From: Chersky-840 sp963811775
Lineage (GTDB): Bacteria > Actinomycetota > Acidimicrobiia > Acidimicrobiales > UBA8190
DNA: 64,000 nucleotides
NCBI GenBank assembly: GCA_963811775.1
Contig: CAWESO010000002.1
Span: 743,674 to 807,673, forward strand
Reading direction: 5' to 3'
In this document: positions 51,703 to 64,000 of the stretch, piece by piece
How the letters are laid out: each line of letters starts with the position of its first letter
Position numbering within the stretch: position 1 is the stretch's first letter
Program-made: the position numbers and the translations under genes
The notes under the pieces: model-generated
Seen by the model: the letters and a program-made list of their open reading frames with translations, nothing else
The model's database searches: none
Told to the model about the DNA's origin: nothing

Positions 51703-52509
51703 ATGGAGAACCCCAGGCCGCAGAAGGTGGCCGTCGTGACCGAGGTGCGCGAGCGCCTCGACGCCGCCGACGCCGCCATCCTCACGGAGTACCGGGGTCT
51801 CACCGTGGCCGAGCTGGCCGAGCTCCGCCAGGTCCTGCGGGCCGCCGGTGGCGACTACAAGGTCTACAAGAACACCCTGGTCAAGCTGGCTATCGCCGGC
51901 GGCCGCCACGAGGCGCTGGAGCCGCTGCTCGAGGGCCCGACCGCCATCGCCTTCGTCACCGGCGAGGTGAGCGCAGCCGCCAAGGCCCTGCGCGACTACG
52001 CCCGCACCTTTCCCAACCTGGTGGTCAAGGGCGGGCTCCACGGCGACGGGTTCCTGTCGACCCAGGAGCTCGGCGCCCTGGCCGACCTGCCGTCGCGCGA
52101 CGTGCTCCTGGCCCAGCTGGCCGGGACCATGGTCGCCCCGCTGCGCCAGCTCGCCGGCCTGTTGCAGGCGCTTCCCCGCAACCTCGCCTACGGGCTGTCG
52201 GCCCTGCTCGACGAGCGTGGCGGCGCCCCCGCCGAGGCCCCTGAGGCGGTCGCCCCGGCCGAGGCCACCGCCGAGTCGCCGGCCACCGCCGAGTCGCCGG
52301 CCCCGGCCGACGCCGCGACCACCGAGGCCGGGCCCGCTCCTGATGCGGCGTCCGACGCCCCGGCCGAAGCCGAAGCCCCGGCTGAAGCGGAAGCCTCCAA
52401 CGAGACAGACGCCGCAGAAGCCCCCGCCGCCGAGACCGAGGATCCCGCCGAGGCCGAGGCGCCCACCCCACCGGAGGCGTCGGCCGAGGCCGACCCCGGA
52501 GCGGGCTGA
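51703..52509 (+). CDS. rplJ: 50S ribosomal protein L10 with a long acidic C-terminal tail
   Basis: L10 anchors L7/L12 dimers at the ribosome stalk. The first ~175 residues are normal L10: AAILTEYRGLTVAELAELRQ, YKVYKNTLVKLAIAGG and the helix that binds L12 dimers at about 140-170. Residues about 180-268 are an extra tail of Ala/Glu/Pro-rich repeats (for example EAEAPAEAEAS). The usual length is about 175 residues. The ATG at 51703 is 6 nt after GGGAG; another ATG precedes it directly. rplL follows at 56 bp. Confidence 0.93.
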   Translation: MENPRPQKVAVVTEVRERLDAADAAILTEYRGLTVAELAELRQVLRAAGGDYKVYKNTLVKLAIAGGRHEALEPLLEGPTAIAFVTGEVSAAAKALRDYARTFPNLVVKGGLHGDGFLSTQELGALADLPSRDVLLAQLAGTMVAPLRQLAGLLQALPRNLAYGLSALLDERGGAPAEAPEAVAPAEATAESPATAESPAPADAATTEAGPAPDAASDAPAEAEAPAEAEASNETDAAEAPAAETEDPAEAEAPTPPEASAEADPGAG

Positions 52510-52565
52510 GGCCACCCACCCGTCACCGTTCTGACCATCGAGAAACACAAAGGAGCAGAGCCACC

Positions 52566-52952
52566 ATGGCTACCAAGATCAGCAAAGACGACATCCTCGA
52601 GGGGATCGCCAATCTGTCGGTCCTCGAGCTTTCCGAGCTCCTGAAGGACTTCGAGGAGAAGTTCGGAGTGACCGCGGCGGCACCCGTGGCCGTGGCCGCC
52701 GCGCCCGCCGTCGGCGGTGGTGACGCCGGCGAGGAGGAGCAGAGTGAGTTCGACGTGGTCCTCACCGCGGCCGGAGACAAGAAGATCCAGGTCATCAAGG
52801 AGGTCCGTACCCTGACCAGCCTGGGTCTCAAGGAAGCCAAGGACCTCGTCGACTCCGCCCCCAAGCCCGTGCTCGAGCGGGTGTCGAAGGAGGACGCCGA
52901 CAAGGCGAAGGCGCAGCTCGAGGAGGCCGGGGCGACCGTCGAGGTCAAGTAG
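52566..52952 (+). CDS. rplL: 50S ribosomal protein L7/L12
   Basis: L12 dimers recruit GTPase factors to the ribosome. The 128-residue protein has the N-terminal dimer helices (DDILEGIANLSVLELSELLKD), an Ala-rich hinge (about 37-53) and the C-terminal domain with KIQVIKEVRTLTSLGLKEAKDLVDSAPK. The ATG has AAAGGAG 10 nt upstream. It ends in a hairpin at 52952-52971. Confidence 0.97.
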   Translation: MATKISKDDILEGIANLSVLELSELLKDFEEKFGVTAAAPVAVAAAPAVGGGDAGEEEQSEFDVVLTAAGDKKIQVIKEVRTLTSLGLKEAKDLVDSAPKPVLERVSKEDADKAKAQLEEAGATVEVK

Positions 52953-52971
52953 CCCGGCCGACACGCCGGGC
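52952..52971 (+). terminator. GC hairpin directly after rplL (attenuator-like)
   Basis: The arms gcccggc (52952-52958) and gccgggc (52965-52971) are perfect complements with a 6-nt loop, beginning on the last base of the rplL stop. No U-tract follows, so it may reduce rather than stop transcription into rpoB, as partial terminators do at this place in other bacteria. Confidence 0.5.
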
Positions 52972-53279
52972 CCGAGTGCTTGACGATCCAGCGGGGCGTC
53001 CGTAGCCTGTCGGGAGGCAGGTCAAAGGGGTTGCCATTCGCGGCGCGCAGGCGTATGCTGTGCGGTTGCCGTGCCCCTTTCTTCGCGCCACCCTTGCCAA
53101 TTTCGGCGGGTTGACGCGCGCCGCTGTGCCCGCGGCGCAGGCTTAATCGTCACCGTTCTCGCGCCCGTCCCCGTGTAGCGCCTATTGCCACCCGTCCCCG
53201 GCCCCCCGGGGACACTCCACCCGCCCGCCGTCCCGCCGTCTCGTTCACTGCCCGCCACCCACCTGGGAGGAGTCGACCG
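52953..53279 (+). promoter_or_regulatory. rplL-rpoB intergenic region with two promoter-like sequences
   Basis: This 327-bp gap contains no gene. After the hairpin, TTGACG (52980-52985) is followed after 17 nt by TAGCCT (53003-53008), and TTGCCA (53031-53036) after 17 nt by TATGCT (53054-53059). Both fit actinobacterial housekeeping promoters. They would let rpoBC be transcribed independently of rplJL, leaving a 5' leader of about 200 nt. Confidence 0.55.
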
Positions 53280-56200
53280 TTGCCTTCACGGTCTAAAAGC
53301 CCGGAGCGTTTCTCGTTCGCCAACCTCGATGAGGTCCTGCGTCTGCCGGACCTCATCGCCATCCAGCGGGACTCGTTCCGCTGGTTCTTGGACAAGGGTC
53401 TGGCCGAGGCCTTCACCGACATCAGCCCCATCGAGGATTTCACGGGCCAGCTGAGCCTCGAGCTCGAGTACGACCCCTCGGATCCCGACCTGCGCCCACC
53501 TCCGAAGTTCCAGGAGGAGGAGTGCAAGGAAAAGGACATGACCTATGCCGCCCCGGTGTTCGTCCGGGCGCGGTTCATGAACGCGCAGACCGGGGAGATC
53601 AAGGAGCAGACCGTCTTCATGGGGGACTTCCCGATGATGACGGACAAGGGCACCTTCATCATCAACGGCACCGAGCGCGTCGTGGTGAGCCAGCTGGTGC
53701 GTTCCCCCGGAGTCATCTTCCAGCCCGGGCGTGATGCCAAGACCATCGTCACCGGGACCGTCCACCCCTACCGCGGGGAGTGGATCGAGTTCGACGTCGA
53801 GGCCAAACCCTCGAAGGACGTCACCGCCGGCGCCCGCGTGGCCCGCAAGCGCCGCCTGTCGCTCTTCGTCCTGCTGCGGGCCCTCGGCTACGAGGACGAG
53901 GGGTTCCTGAACCGCTTCGTCCGGCACTTCGACTTCCTCGAGGGCCAGTGGGAGAAAGAGCGCGACCTCGCCCCCACCCGGGAGGACGCCCTCCTCGAGA
54001 TCTACAAGCGCGCCCGTCCCGGCGAGCCGCTCTCGGCCGACGCGGCCCGGGCCTACTTCGAGAACGCCTTCTTCAACCCCAAGCGCTACGACCTGACCCG
54101 GGTCGGCCGCTACAAGCTCAACCGGAAGCTCGGGCCCGAGATCGAGCGGATCGCGTCCGTCCTCGACATCGACCTGGAGCGGCCCTCGCCCACCCAGGGC
54201 GTGCTGAGCCCGTCGGAGATCCTGGCCACCGCCACCTACATGCTCCACCTGGCCGACGGTGAGTCCGGGTACCGGATCGACGACCAGGACCACTTCGCCA
54301 ACCGCCGGATCCGCTCGGTGGGCGAGCTCATCCAGAACCAGGTGCGCGTCGGCCTGTCCCGGATGGAGCGCGTGGTGCGGGAGCGGATGACGACCCAGGA
54401 CGTCGAGGCCATCACGCCCCAGACCCTGATCAACATCCGCCCGGTGGTGGCGGCCATCAAGGAATTCTTCGGCACCAGCCAGCTCAGCCAGTTCATGGAC
54501 CAGAACAACCCGCTGTCGGGCCTGGCCCACAAGCGCCGCCTGTCCGCCCTCGGGCCCGGCGGCCTGTCGCGCGAGCGTGCCGGCTTCGAGGTCCGTGACG
54601 TGCACAGCTCCCACTACGGGCGGATGTGCCCCATCGAGACGCCCGAGGGCCCCAACATCGGCCTCATCGGCGCCCTGGCCACCTACGCCCGGGTCAACGA
54701 GTACGGGTTCATCGAGACCCCGTACCGCAAGGTCGTCGACGGGCGGGTGAGCGACGAGATCGTCTACCTCGCCGCCGACGAGGAGGAGGAGCACGTCATC
54801 GCCCAGGCGAACGCCAAGCTCGACGAGCGGGGCCGATTCGTCGACGAGCGCGTCCTCGTGCGCCGCGGGCCGCAAGGCGCCGGGGTGCGGGTCGGGGCCA
54901 CCACCACCTCCTACGGCACCACCAGCGAGATCGACTACGTGCCTCCGGCCGAGGTCGACCTCATGGACGTGTCGCCGAAGCAGATCGTGTCGGTGTCCAC
55001 CGCGCTGATCCCCTTCGTCGAGCACGACGACGCCAACCGCGCCCTGATGGGCGCCAACATGCAGAAGCAGGCCGTCCCGCTCGTCGTGCCCGAGGCTCCT
55101 TACATCGGCACCGGCGTCGAGGCCCGTGCCGCCCAGGACGCCGGTGACGTGCTGCTCTCCGAGGGAGAGGGCACCGTGGCCGAGGTGTCGGGCGACCACG
55201 TCGTCGTCGAGTACAACTCGGGCCAGCGCGACCGCCTGGGACACGAGCTCGGCCGCCGTCGCTACACCCTGGCCAAGTTCCGGCGTTCGAACCAGAACAC
55301 GTCGATCAACCAGAAGGTCATCGTCGACGAGGGCCAGCGGGTCGTGGCCAACGACGTGCTGGCCGACGGATCGGCCACCCACAACGGGGAGCTGGCGCTG
55401 GGCAAGAACCTGCTCGTCGCCTTCATGCCGTGGGAGGGCTACAACTTCGAGGACGCCATCATCCTGTCCGAGCGCCTCGTGCGCGACGACGTCCTCACCT
55501 CGATCCACATCGAAGAGCACGAGGTCGACGCCCGCGACACCAAGCTCGGGGCGGAGGAGATCACCCGGGACATCCCGAACCTGTCCGAGGAGATCCTCGC
55601 CGACCTCGACGAGCGCGGCATCATCCGCATCGGGGCCGAGGTGGGCCCCGGCGACGTGCTCGTGGGGAAGGTGACACCCAAGGGCGAGACCGAGCAGACC
55701 CCCGAAGAGCGCCTGCTGCGGGCGATCTTCGGCGAGAAGGCCCGCGAGGTGCGCGACACCTCGCTCAAGGTCCCCCACGGCGAGTCCGGCAAGGTGATCG
55801 ACGTCCGGGTCTTCTCCCGCGAGGACTCGCACGAGCTGCCCCCGGGCGTCAACCAACTGGTGCGGGTCTACGTCGCCCAGAAGCGCAAGATCTCCGAAGG
55901 CGACAAGCTCGCCGGCCGCCACGGCAACAAGGGCGTCATCTCCAAGATCCTGCCCGTGGAGGACATGCCCTTCCTCTCCGACGGGACGCACGTCGACATC
56001 ATCCTGAACCCCCTAGGCGTGCCCAGCCGCATGAACGTCGGCCAGGTGCTCGAGTCGCACCTCGGCTACGCGGCCCGCTGGGGCTGGGACGGCTCAGAGG
56101 CGAATCAGACCCAGGCCGGTGCCAACGAGGAGAAGACCCGGCCCCGCACGGACCCAGCGGTGTGGGTGTCGACCCCTGCCTTCGACGGCGCCCACTGGGA

Positions 56201-56840
56201 CGAGGAGGAGGACGCCGGGCGCCACCCGACGATCAAGCGCCTGTTCGAGATCCTGCACTCGGACTCCGCCGACGGCGACCGGCTCATCGGGCCCGACGGC
56301 AAGGCCACGCTCTACAACGGGCGGACGGGCGAGCGCTACGACAACCCCATCTCGGTGGGATACGTCTACATCCTGAAGCTGGCCCACCTCGTCGACGACA
56401 AGATCCACGCCCGCTCGACCGGCCCGTACTCGATGATCACCCAGCAGCCCCTCGGGGGGAAGGCCCAGTTCGGTGGGCAGCGCTTCGGTGAGATGGAGGT
56501 GTGGGCCCTCGAGGCCTACGGGGCCGCCTACGCGCTGCAGGAGCTGCTGACCATCAAGTCCGACGACGTCCTCGGCCGCGTCAAGGTGTACGAGGCCATC
56601 GTCAAGGGCGAGAACATTCCCGAGCCGGGCATCCCCGAGAGCTTCAAGGTGCTCATCAAGGAGATGCAGTCGCTGTGCCTCAACGTCGAGGTGCTGTCGA
56701 CCACCGGTGAGGAGATCGAGATGCGCGAGCTCGACGAGGACGTCTTCCGGACGGCCGAGGAGCTCGGCATCGACATCAGCCGGCCCGAGCGTGGGTCGGA
56801 CGAGGAAGACGAACGTCGTGCCGCCGAGAGGAGCTTCTAG
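53280..56840 (+). CDS. rpoB: DNA-directed RNA polymerase beta subunit
   Basis: RpoB forms half of the polymerase active cleft. The 1,186-residue protein has all the conserved blocks: the rifampicin region GTSQLSQFMDQNNPLSG followed by AHKRRLSALGPGGL, HYGRMCPIETPEGPNIGLIG, NQNTSINQKVIV and GRHGNKGVISKI. The resistance positions equivalent to M. tuberculosis D435, H445 and S450 are unchanged, so a sensitive-type enzyme is expected. The TTG at 53280 has a strong GGGAGGAG site 6 nt upstream. rpoC follows after 2 bp. Confidence 0.98.
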   Translation: MPSRSKSPERFSFANLDEVLRLPDLIAIQRDSFRWFLDKGLAEAFTDISPIEDFTGQLSLELEYDPSDPDLRPPPKFQEEECKEKDMTYAAPVFVRARFMNAQTGEIKEQTVFMGDFPMMTDKGTFIINGTERVVVSQLVRSPGVIFQPGRDAKTIVTGTVHPYRGEWIEFDVEAKPSKDVTAGARVARKRRLSLFVLLRALGYEDEGFLNRFVRHFDFLEGQWEKERDLAPTREDALLEIYKRARPGEPLSADAARAYFENAFFNPKRYDLTRVGRYKLNRKLGPEIERIASVLDIDLERPSPTQGVLSPSEILATATYMLHLADGESGYRIDDQDHFANRRIRSVGELIQNQVRVGLSRMERVVRERMTTQDVEAITPQTLINIRPVVAAIKEFFGTSQLSQFMDQNNPLSGLAHKRRLSALGPGGLSRERAGFEVRDVHSSHYGRMCPIETPEGPNIGLIGALATYARVNEYGFIETPYRKVVDGRVSDEIVYLAADEEEEHVIAQANAKLDERGRFVDERVLVRRGPQGAGVRVGATTTSYGTTSEIDYVPPAEVDLMDVSPKQIVSVSTALIPFVEHDDANRALMGANMQKQAVPLVVPEAPYIGTGVEARAAQDAGDVLLSEGEGTVAEVSGDHVVVEYNSGQRDRLGHELGRRRYTLAKFRRSNQNTSINQKVIVDEGQRVVANDVLADGSATHNGELALGKNLLVAFMPWEGYNFEDAIILSERLVRDDVLTSIHIEEHEVDARDTKLGAEEITRDIPNLSEEILADLDERGIIRIGAEVGPGDVLVGKVTPKGETEQTPEERLLRAIFGEKAREVRDTSLKVPHGESGKVIDVRVFSREDSHELPPGVNQLVRVYVAQKRKISEGDKLAGRHGNKGVISKILPVEDMPFLSDGTHVDIILNPLGVPSRMNVGQVLESHLGYAARWGWDGSEANQTQAGANEEKTRPRTDPAVWVSTPAFDGAHWDEEEDAGRHPTIKRLFEILHSDSADGDRLIGPDGKATLYNGRTGERYDNPISVGYVYILKLAHLVDDKIHARSTGPYSMITQQPLGGKAQFGGQRFGEMEVWALEAYGAAYALQELLTIKSDDVLGRVKVYEAIVKGENIPEPGIPESFKVLIKEMQSLCLNVEVLSTTGEEIEMRELDEDVFRTAEELGIDISRPERGSDEEDERRAAERSF

Positions 56841-56842
56841 CC

Positions 56843-60937
<4,095 letters not shown>

Positions 60938-60967
60938 CGTCACGGCCTCCGTCGGTGGCCGGCCCTG

Positions 60968-60997
60968 TTGCCCGGCGTACTCCCTAAGCTCTACCAT
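60968..60997 (+). promoter_or_regulatory. Promoter-like sequence upstream of rpsL
   Basis: TTGCCC (60968-60973) and TACCAT (60992-60997) are separated by 18 nt in the 148-bp rpoC-rpsL gap. This gives a leader of about 80 nt for the rpsL-rpsG-fusA operon. Confidence 0.5.
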
Positions 60998-61085
60998 TGC
61001 CTGCTCGCGTGGCGTGGTGTCCGCCAGGACTCCGCGCTCGGCAGTTCCCGCGAGCAAGTCCCGAAAAATCGTCCCGAGGTTACGC

Positions 61086-61457
61086 GTGCCCACGATCGAA
61101 CAGCTCGTCCGCAAAGGTCGGGCGTCAAAGCAGTCGAAGACCAAGACGCCGGCGCTCAAAGGCGCGCCCCAGCGTCGGGGGGTCTGCACACGCGTCTTCA
61201 CGACTACGCCCAAGAAGCCGAACTCGGCGCTGCGCAAGGTGGCCCGGGTGCGCCTCACCAGCGGCATCGAGGTGAGCGCCTACATCCCCGGCGTGGGCCA
61301 CAACCTCCAGGAGCACTCCATCGTGCTCGTGCGCGGCGGCCGGGTGAAGGACCTGCCCGGCGTCCGCTACAAGGTCATCCGCGGGGCCCTCGACGCGGCG
61401 GGGGTGCGGGAGCGCAACCAGGCCCGTTCGCGCTACGGCGCCAAGAAGGACTCCTGA
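61086..61457 (+). CDS. rpsL: 30S ribosomal protein S12
   Basis: S12 monitors decoding accuracy at the A site. The 123-residue protein starts VPTIEQLVRKGR at a GTG and has RVFTTTPKKPNSALRKVARV and GGRVKDLPGVRYKVIRGALD. The two lysines that mutate to streptomycin resistance are both present, so the sequence is wild-type. It leads the rpsL-rpsG-fusA operon with rpsG 1 bp after its stop. Confidence 0.97.
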   Translation: MPTIEQLVRKGRASKQSKTKTPALKGAPQRRGVCTRVFTTTPKKPNSALRKVARVRLTSGIEVSAYIPGVGHNLQEHSIVLVRGGRVKDLPGVRYKVIRGALDAAGVRERNQARSRYGAKKDS

Positions 61458-61458
61458 G

Positions 61459-61929
61459 ATGCCCCGCAACGGCCCCGCCACACGACGTGAGCTCGCCCCC
61501 GACCCGGTGTTCCGGTCGGTGCTCGTCACCCAGGTGGTCAACAAGGTCCTGTCGCGCGGCAAGCGCACCCTGGCCGAACGCCTGGTCTACGACGCGCTCG
61601 ACGTGGTGCGCGAGAAGACCGGCGGCGACCCCGTCACCATTCTCAAGCGGGCTGTGGAGAACACGAGGCCCGAGCTCGAGGTGAAGAGCCGGCGCGTCGG
61701 CGGTGCCACCTACCAGGTGCCCGTCGAGGTGCGCCCCCGGCGGGCCACGACCCTCGCCATCCGGTGGTTGGTGGGGTTCTCCCGCCAACGGCGCGAGAAG
61801 ACGATGGCCGAACGGCTCGCCAACGAGGTTCTCGACGCCGCCAACGCCACCGGCGCCTCGGTCAAGCGCCGGGAGGACATGCACAAGATGGCCGAATCCA
61901 ACAAGGCCTTCGCCCACTACCGCTGGTAG
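61459..61929 (+). CDS. rpsG: 30S ribosomal protein S7
   Basis: S7 initiates assembly of the 30S head and contacts the E-site tRNA. The 156-residue protein has the family length and the motifs LVTQVVNKVLSRGKRTLAERLVYDAL, RVGGATYQVPVEVRPRR and RWLVGFSRQRREKTMAERLANE, ending KAFAHYRW. The ATG is separated from the rpsL stop by one base. Confidence 0.97.
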   Translation: MPRNGPATRRELAPDPVFRSVLVTQVVNKVLSRGKRTLAERLVYDALDVVREKTGGDPVTILKRAVENTRPELEVKSRRVGGATYQVPVEVRPRRATTLAIRWLVGFSRQRREKTMAERLANEVLDAANATGASVKRREDMHKMAESNKAFAHYRW

Positions 61930-62000
61930 CGGGCAAGGCGCCCGGCGGGCGCACGCGCTACGGCCGGGCCCGATCACGAACGACCTGAAAGCTCAGCACC

Positions 62001-64000
62001 ATGGCCGACGCACGCCCCATCCGAGAGTTCCCCCTCGCCCGGACCCGCAACATCGGGATCATGGCCCACATCGACGCGGGCAAGACCACGACGACGGAGC
62101 GGATCCTCTACTACACCGGCAAGAACTACAAGATCGGTGAGGTCCACGAGGGCGCCGCCACCATGGACTGGATGGTCCAGGAGCAGGAGCGGGGCATCAC
62201 CATCACCTCGGCGGCCACCACGTGCAAGTGGCGCGACTGCTGGATCAACATCATCGATACCCCCGGCCACGTCGACTTCACCGTCGAGGTCGAGCGGTCC
62301 CTGCGCGTGCTCGACGGGGCCGTGGCCGTCTTCGACGCCGTGGCCGGCGTCGAGCCCCAGACCGAGACGGTGTGGCGCCAGGCCAACAAGTACGCCGTGC
62401 CCCGCATCTGCTTCATCAACAAGATGGACCGGATCGGCGCCGACTTCAACCGGGCCGTGGAGATGATCCGCGACCGCCTCGACGCCGTCCCGGCCGTCGT
62501 GCAGCTGCCTATCGGCGTCGAGGGCTCGTACCAGGGCGTGGTCGACCTCCTGGCCATGGAGGCCCTGGTGTGGAACGACGACATGGGCGAGAAGTGGCGC
62601 ACCGAGGAGATCCCCGCCGATCTCGCCACCGAGGCCGACGAGGCGCGTCACCAGCTCGTCGACGTGCTGTCGAACTACGACGACACCATCATGGAGAAGT
62701 ACGTCGGCGACGAGGAGATCACCACCGACGACCTGCGCCGGGCGCTGCGCCGGGCCACGATCGCCAGCGAGGTCGTGCCCGTCCTGTGCGGCTCCGCCTT
62801 CAAGAACAAGGCCGTCCAGCCCCTGCTCGACGCGGTCGTGGACTACCTGCCGAGCCCCCTCGACGTCCCCCCCGCCATCGGGACCACCACCAAGGGTGAG
62901 CCCATCGAGCGCAAGGCCGACGACGCCGAGCCCTTCGCCGCCCTGGCCTTCAAGATCATGACCGACCCCTACGTGGGGAAGCTCACCTACCTGCGGGTCT
63001 ATTCGGGCACCCTGTCCAAGGGGTCGACCATCGTGAACTCCACCAAGGGCGGGCGCAAGGAGCGCGTGGGCCGGATCCTGCAGATGCACGCCAACCACCG
63101 CGAGGACAAAGAGGCCATCTTCACCGGCGACATCGTGGCCGCGGTGGGGCTCAAGGACACCACGACCGGTGACACCCTGACCGACCCCGGGCACCAGATC
63201 CTCCTCGAGACCCTCGAGTTCCCCGAGCCCGTGATCCACGTGGCCGTCGAGCCCAAGACCAAGGCCGACCAGGACAAGCTGGGCAAGGCCCTCTACGCCT
63301 TGAGCGAGGAGGACCCGACCTTCCGCGTCCGGACCGACGAGGAGACCAACCAGACCATCATCTCGGGCATGGGTGAGCTCCACCTCGAGGTCCTCGTGGA
63401 CCGCATGCTGCGGGAGTTCGCCGTCGACGCCAACGTGGGCAAGCCCCAGGTGGCCTACCGCGAGACCATCCGGAAGCTGGTCGAGAAGGTGGAGGGCCGC
63501 TACGTCCGCCAGACCGGCGGCCGGGGCCAGTACGGGCACGTCGTCATCAGCCTGGAGCCCACCGGGCCCGGCGGGGGCTACGAGTTCGTGGACAAGATCA
63601 GCGGCGGGGTGATCCCCAAGGAGTACATCCCCGCCGTCGACGCCGGCATCCAGGAGGCCCTCACCAACGGGGTCCTGGCCGGCTACCCCATGGTGGACGT
63701 CCGGGTCCTGCTCACCTACGGCTCGTACCACGACGTGGACTCCTCGGAGATGGCCTTCAAGATCGCCGGGTCCATGGCGGTCAAAGAGGCGGCCCGCCGG
63801 GCCAGCCCGGTCCTGCTCGAGCCGGTCATGGCCGTCGAGGTGGTGACGCCCGAGGACTACATGGGCGAGGTCATCGGGGATCTCTCCGCCCGCCGGGGCA
63901 AGGTCGAGGGCATGGAGCAACGGGGCACCAGCCACGTCGTCCGAGCTCTGGTGCCGCTGGGCGACATGTTCGGCTACGCTACCGACCTGCGTTCGCGGAC
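62001..64000 (+). CDS. fusA: Elongation factor G (partial, cut by the window end)
   Basis: EF-G drives ribosomal translocation with GTP. The first 666 residues are visible, about 95% of the protein. The G1 motif is AHIDAGKTTTTERILYYTG, switch II DTPGHVDFTVEVERSLRVLDG and the G4 motif NKMDRIGADF. Domains II to V follow with QTGGRGQYGHVVISLEP and SYHDVDSSEMAFKIAGSMAVKEAARRASPVLLEP. The ATG at 62001 lies 71 bp after rpsG without a very strong ribosome site. The next gene in this operon is normally tuf. Confidence 0.97.
   Translation, partial: MADARPIREFPLARTRNIGIMAHIDAGKTTTTERILYYTGKNYKIGEVHEGAATMDWMVQEQERGITITSAATTCKWRDCWINIIDTPGHVDFTVEVERSLRVLDGAVAVFDAVAGVEPQTETVWRQANKYAVPRICFINKMDRIGADFNRAVEMIRDRLDAVPAVVQLPIGVEGSYQGVVDLLAMEALVWNDDMGEKWRTEEIPADLATEADEARHQLVDVLSNYDDTIMEKYVGDEEITTDDLRRALRRATIASEVVPVLCGSAFKNKAVQPLLDAVVDYLPSPLDVPPAIGTTTKGEPIERKADDAEPFAALAFKIMTDPYVGKLTYLRVYSGTLSKGSTIVNSTKGGRKERVGRILQMHANHREDKEAIFTGDIVAAVGLKDTTTGDTLTDPGHQILLETLEFPEPVIHVAVEPKTKADQDKLGKALYALSEEDPTFRVRTDEETNQTIISGMGELHLEVLVDRMLREFAVDANVGKPQVAYRETIRKLVEKVEGRYVRQTGGRGQYGHVVISLEPTGPGGGYEFVDKISGGVIPKEYIPAVDAGIQEALTNGVLAGYPMVDVRVLLTYGSYHDVDSSEMAFKIAGSMAVKEAARRASPVLLEPVMAVEVVTPEDYMGEVIGDLSARRGKVEGMEQRGTSHVVRALVPLGDMFGYATDLRSR

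Noticed and set aside
53111..53139. TTGACG upstream of rpoB as a third promoter
   Set aside because: No TANNNT box at 16-19 nt; the nearest AT-rich stretch is 27 nt away.
53280..56840. Rifampicin-resistance substitutions in rpoB
   Set aside because: The key positions are the sensitive-type residues; the Thr-to-Ala difference before HKRRLSAL is not a known resistance change to me.

Overview
The window is a 64-kb piece of a very GC-rich chromosome (roughly 70% by eye). It most likely comes from Actinomycetota, and Acidimicrobiia is my best guess. Reasons: the order tRNA-Thr, tRNA-Met, rpmG, tRNA-Trp, secE, nusG, rplKA, rplJL, rpoBC, rpsLG, fusA; an acyl-CoA carboxylase epsilon subunit; an MptB-type mannosyltransferase; many GTG/TTG starts; and at least 17 genes whose start codon lies only 6-8 nt after a TANNNT -10 box, which implies leaderless mRNAs. 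No rRNA, insertion sequence, prophage or CRISPR array was seen.

Layout. 1-1945 is a DNA-modification locus on the minus strand: a beta-class amino-methyltransferase with an extra C-terminal domain, overlapping a partial downstream gene that runs off the edge. The methyltransferase is visibly poorer in GC than everything around it. 2091-14001 is a central-carbon block: acetyl-CoA acetyltransferase, crotonyl-CoA carboxylase/reductase, methylmalonyl/ethylmalonyl-CoA epimerase, acyl-CoA carboxylase beta and epsilon subunits, ethylmalonyl-CoA mutase and 3-hydroxybutyryl-CoA dehydrogenase. Together they point to the ethylmalonyl-CoA pathway of acetyl-CoA assimilation. Inside that block sit a four-cysteine SufR-like regulator and a divergent folE-oxidoreductase pair.

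14125-26092 holds an SDR, a peptidase E-like protein, two cyclophilins, lysC (with an internal beta-subunit start) and asd, a PhoU protein, an unknown protein plus kinase-like protein plus type II NADH dehydrogenase group, and a single-chain alpha-beta E1 dehydrogenase. 26206-34360 contains rmuC and an AddAB-type helicase-nuclease pair whose reading frames are broken by five 1-nt indels. 34439-45625 is mostly envelope and sugar metabolism: GT2 glycosyltransferase, uppP (also frameshifted), UDP-sulfoquinovose synthase, an LCP protein, a secreted Ig-like protein, citrate synthase, tesB, a GH1 glycosidase, GtrA and YajQ.

45741-64000 contains tRNA-Tyr, mptB, a GNAT acetyltransferase, and then the large transcription-translation cluster from tRNA-Thr to fusA (cut by the window edge). 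NusG carries an N-terminal array of ten 15-bp repeats, one of which lacks a base and breaks the frame. L10 has a long acidic tail, an L10-type leader precedes rplJ, and the 327-bp rplL-rpoB gap holds a hairpin and two promoter-like sequences.
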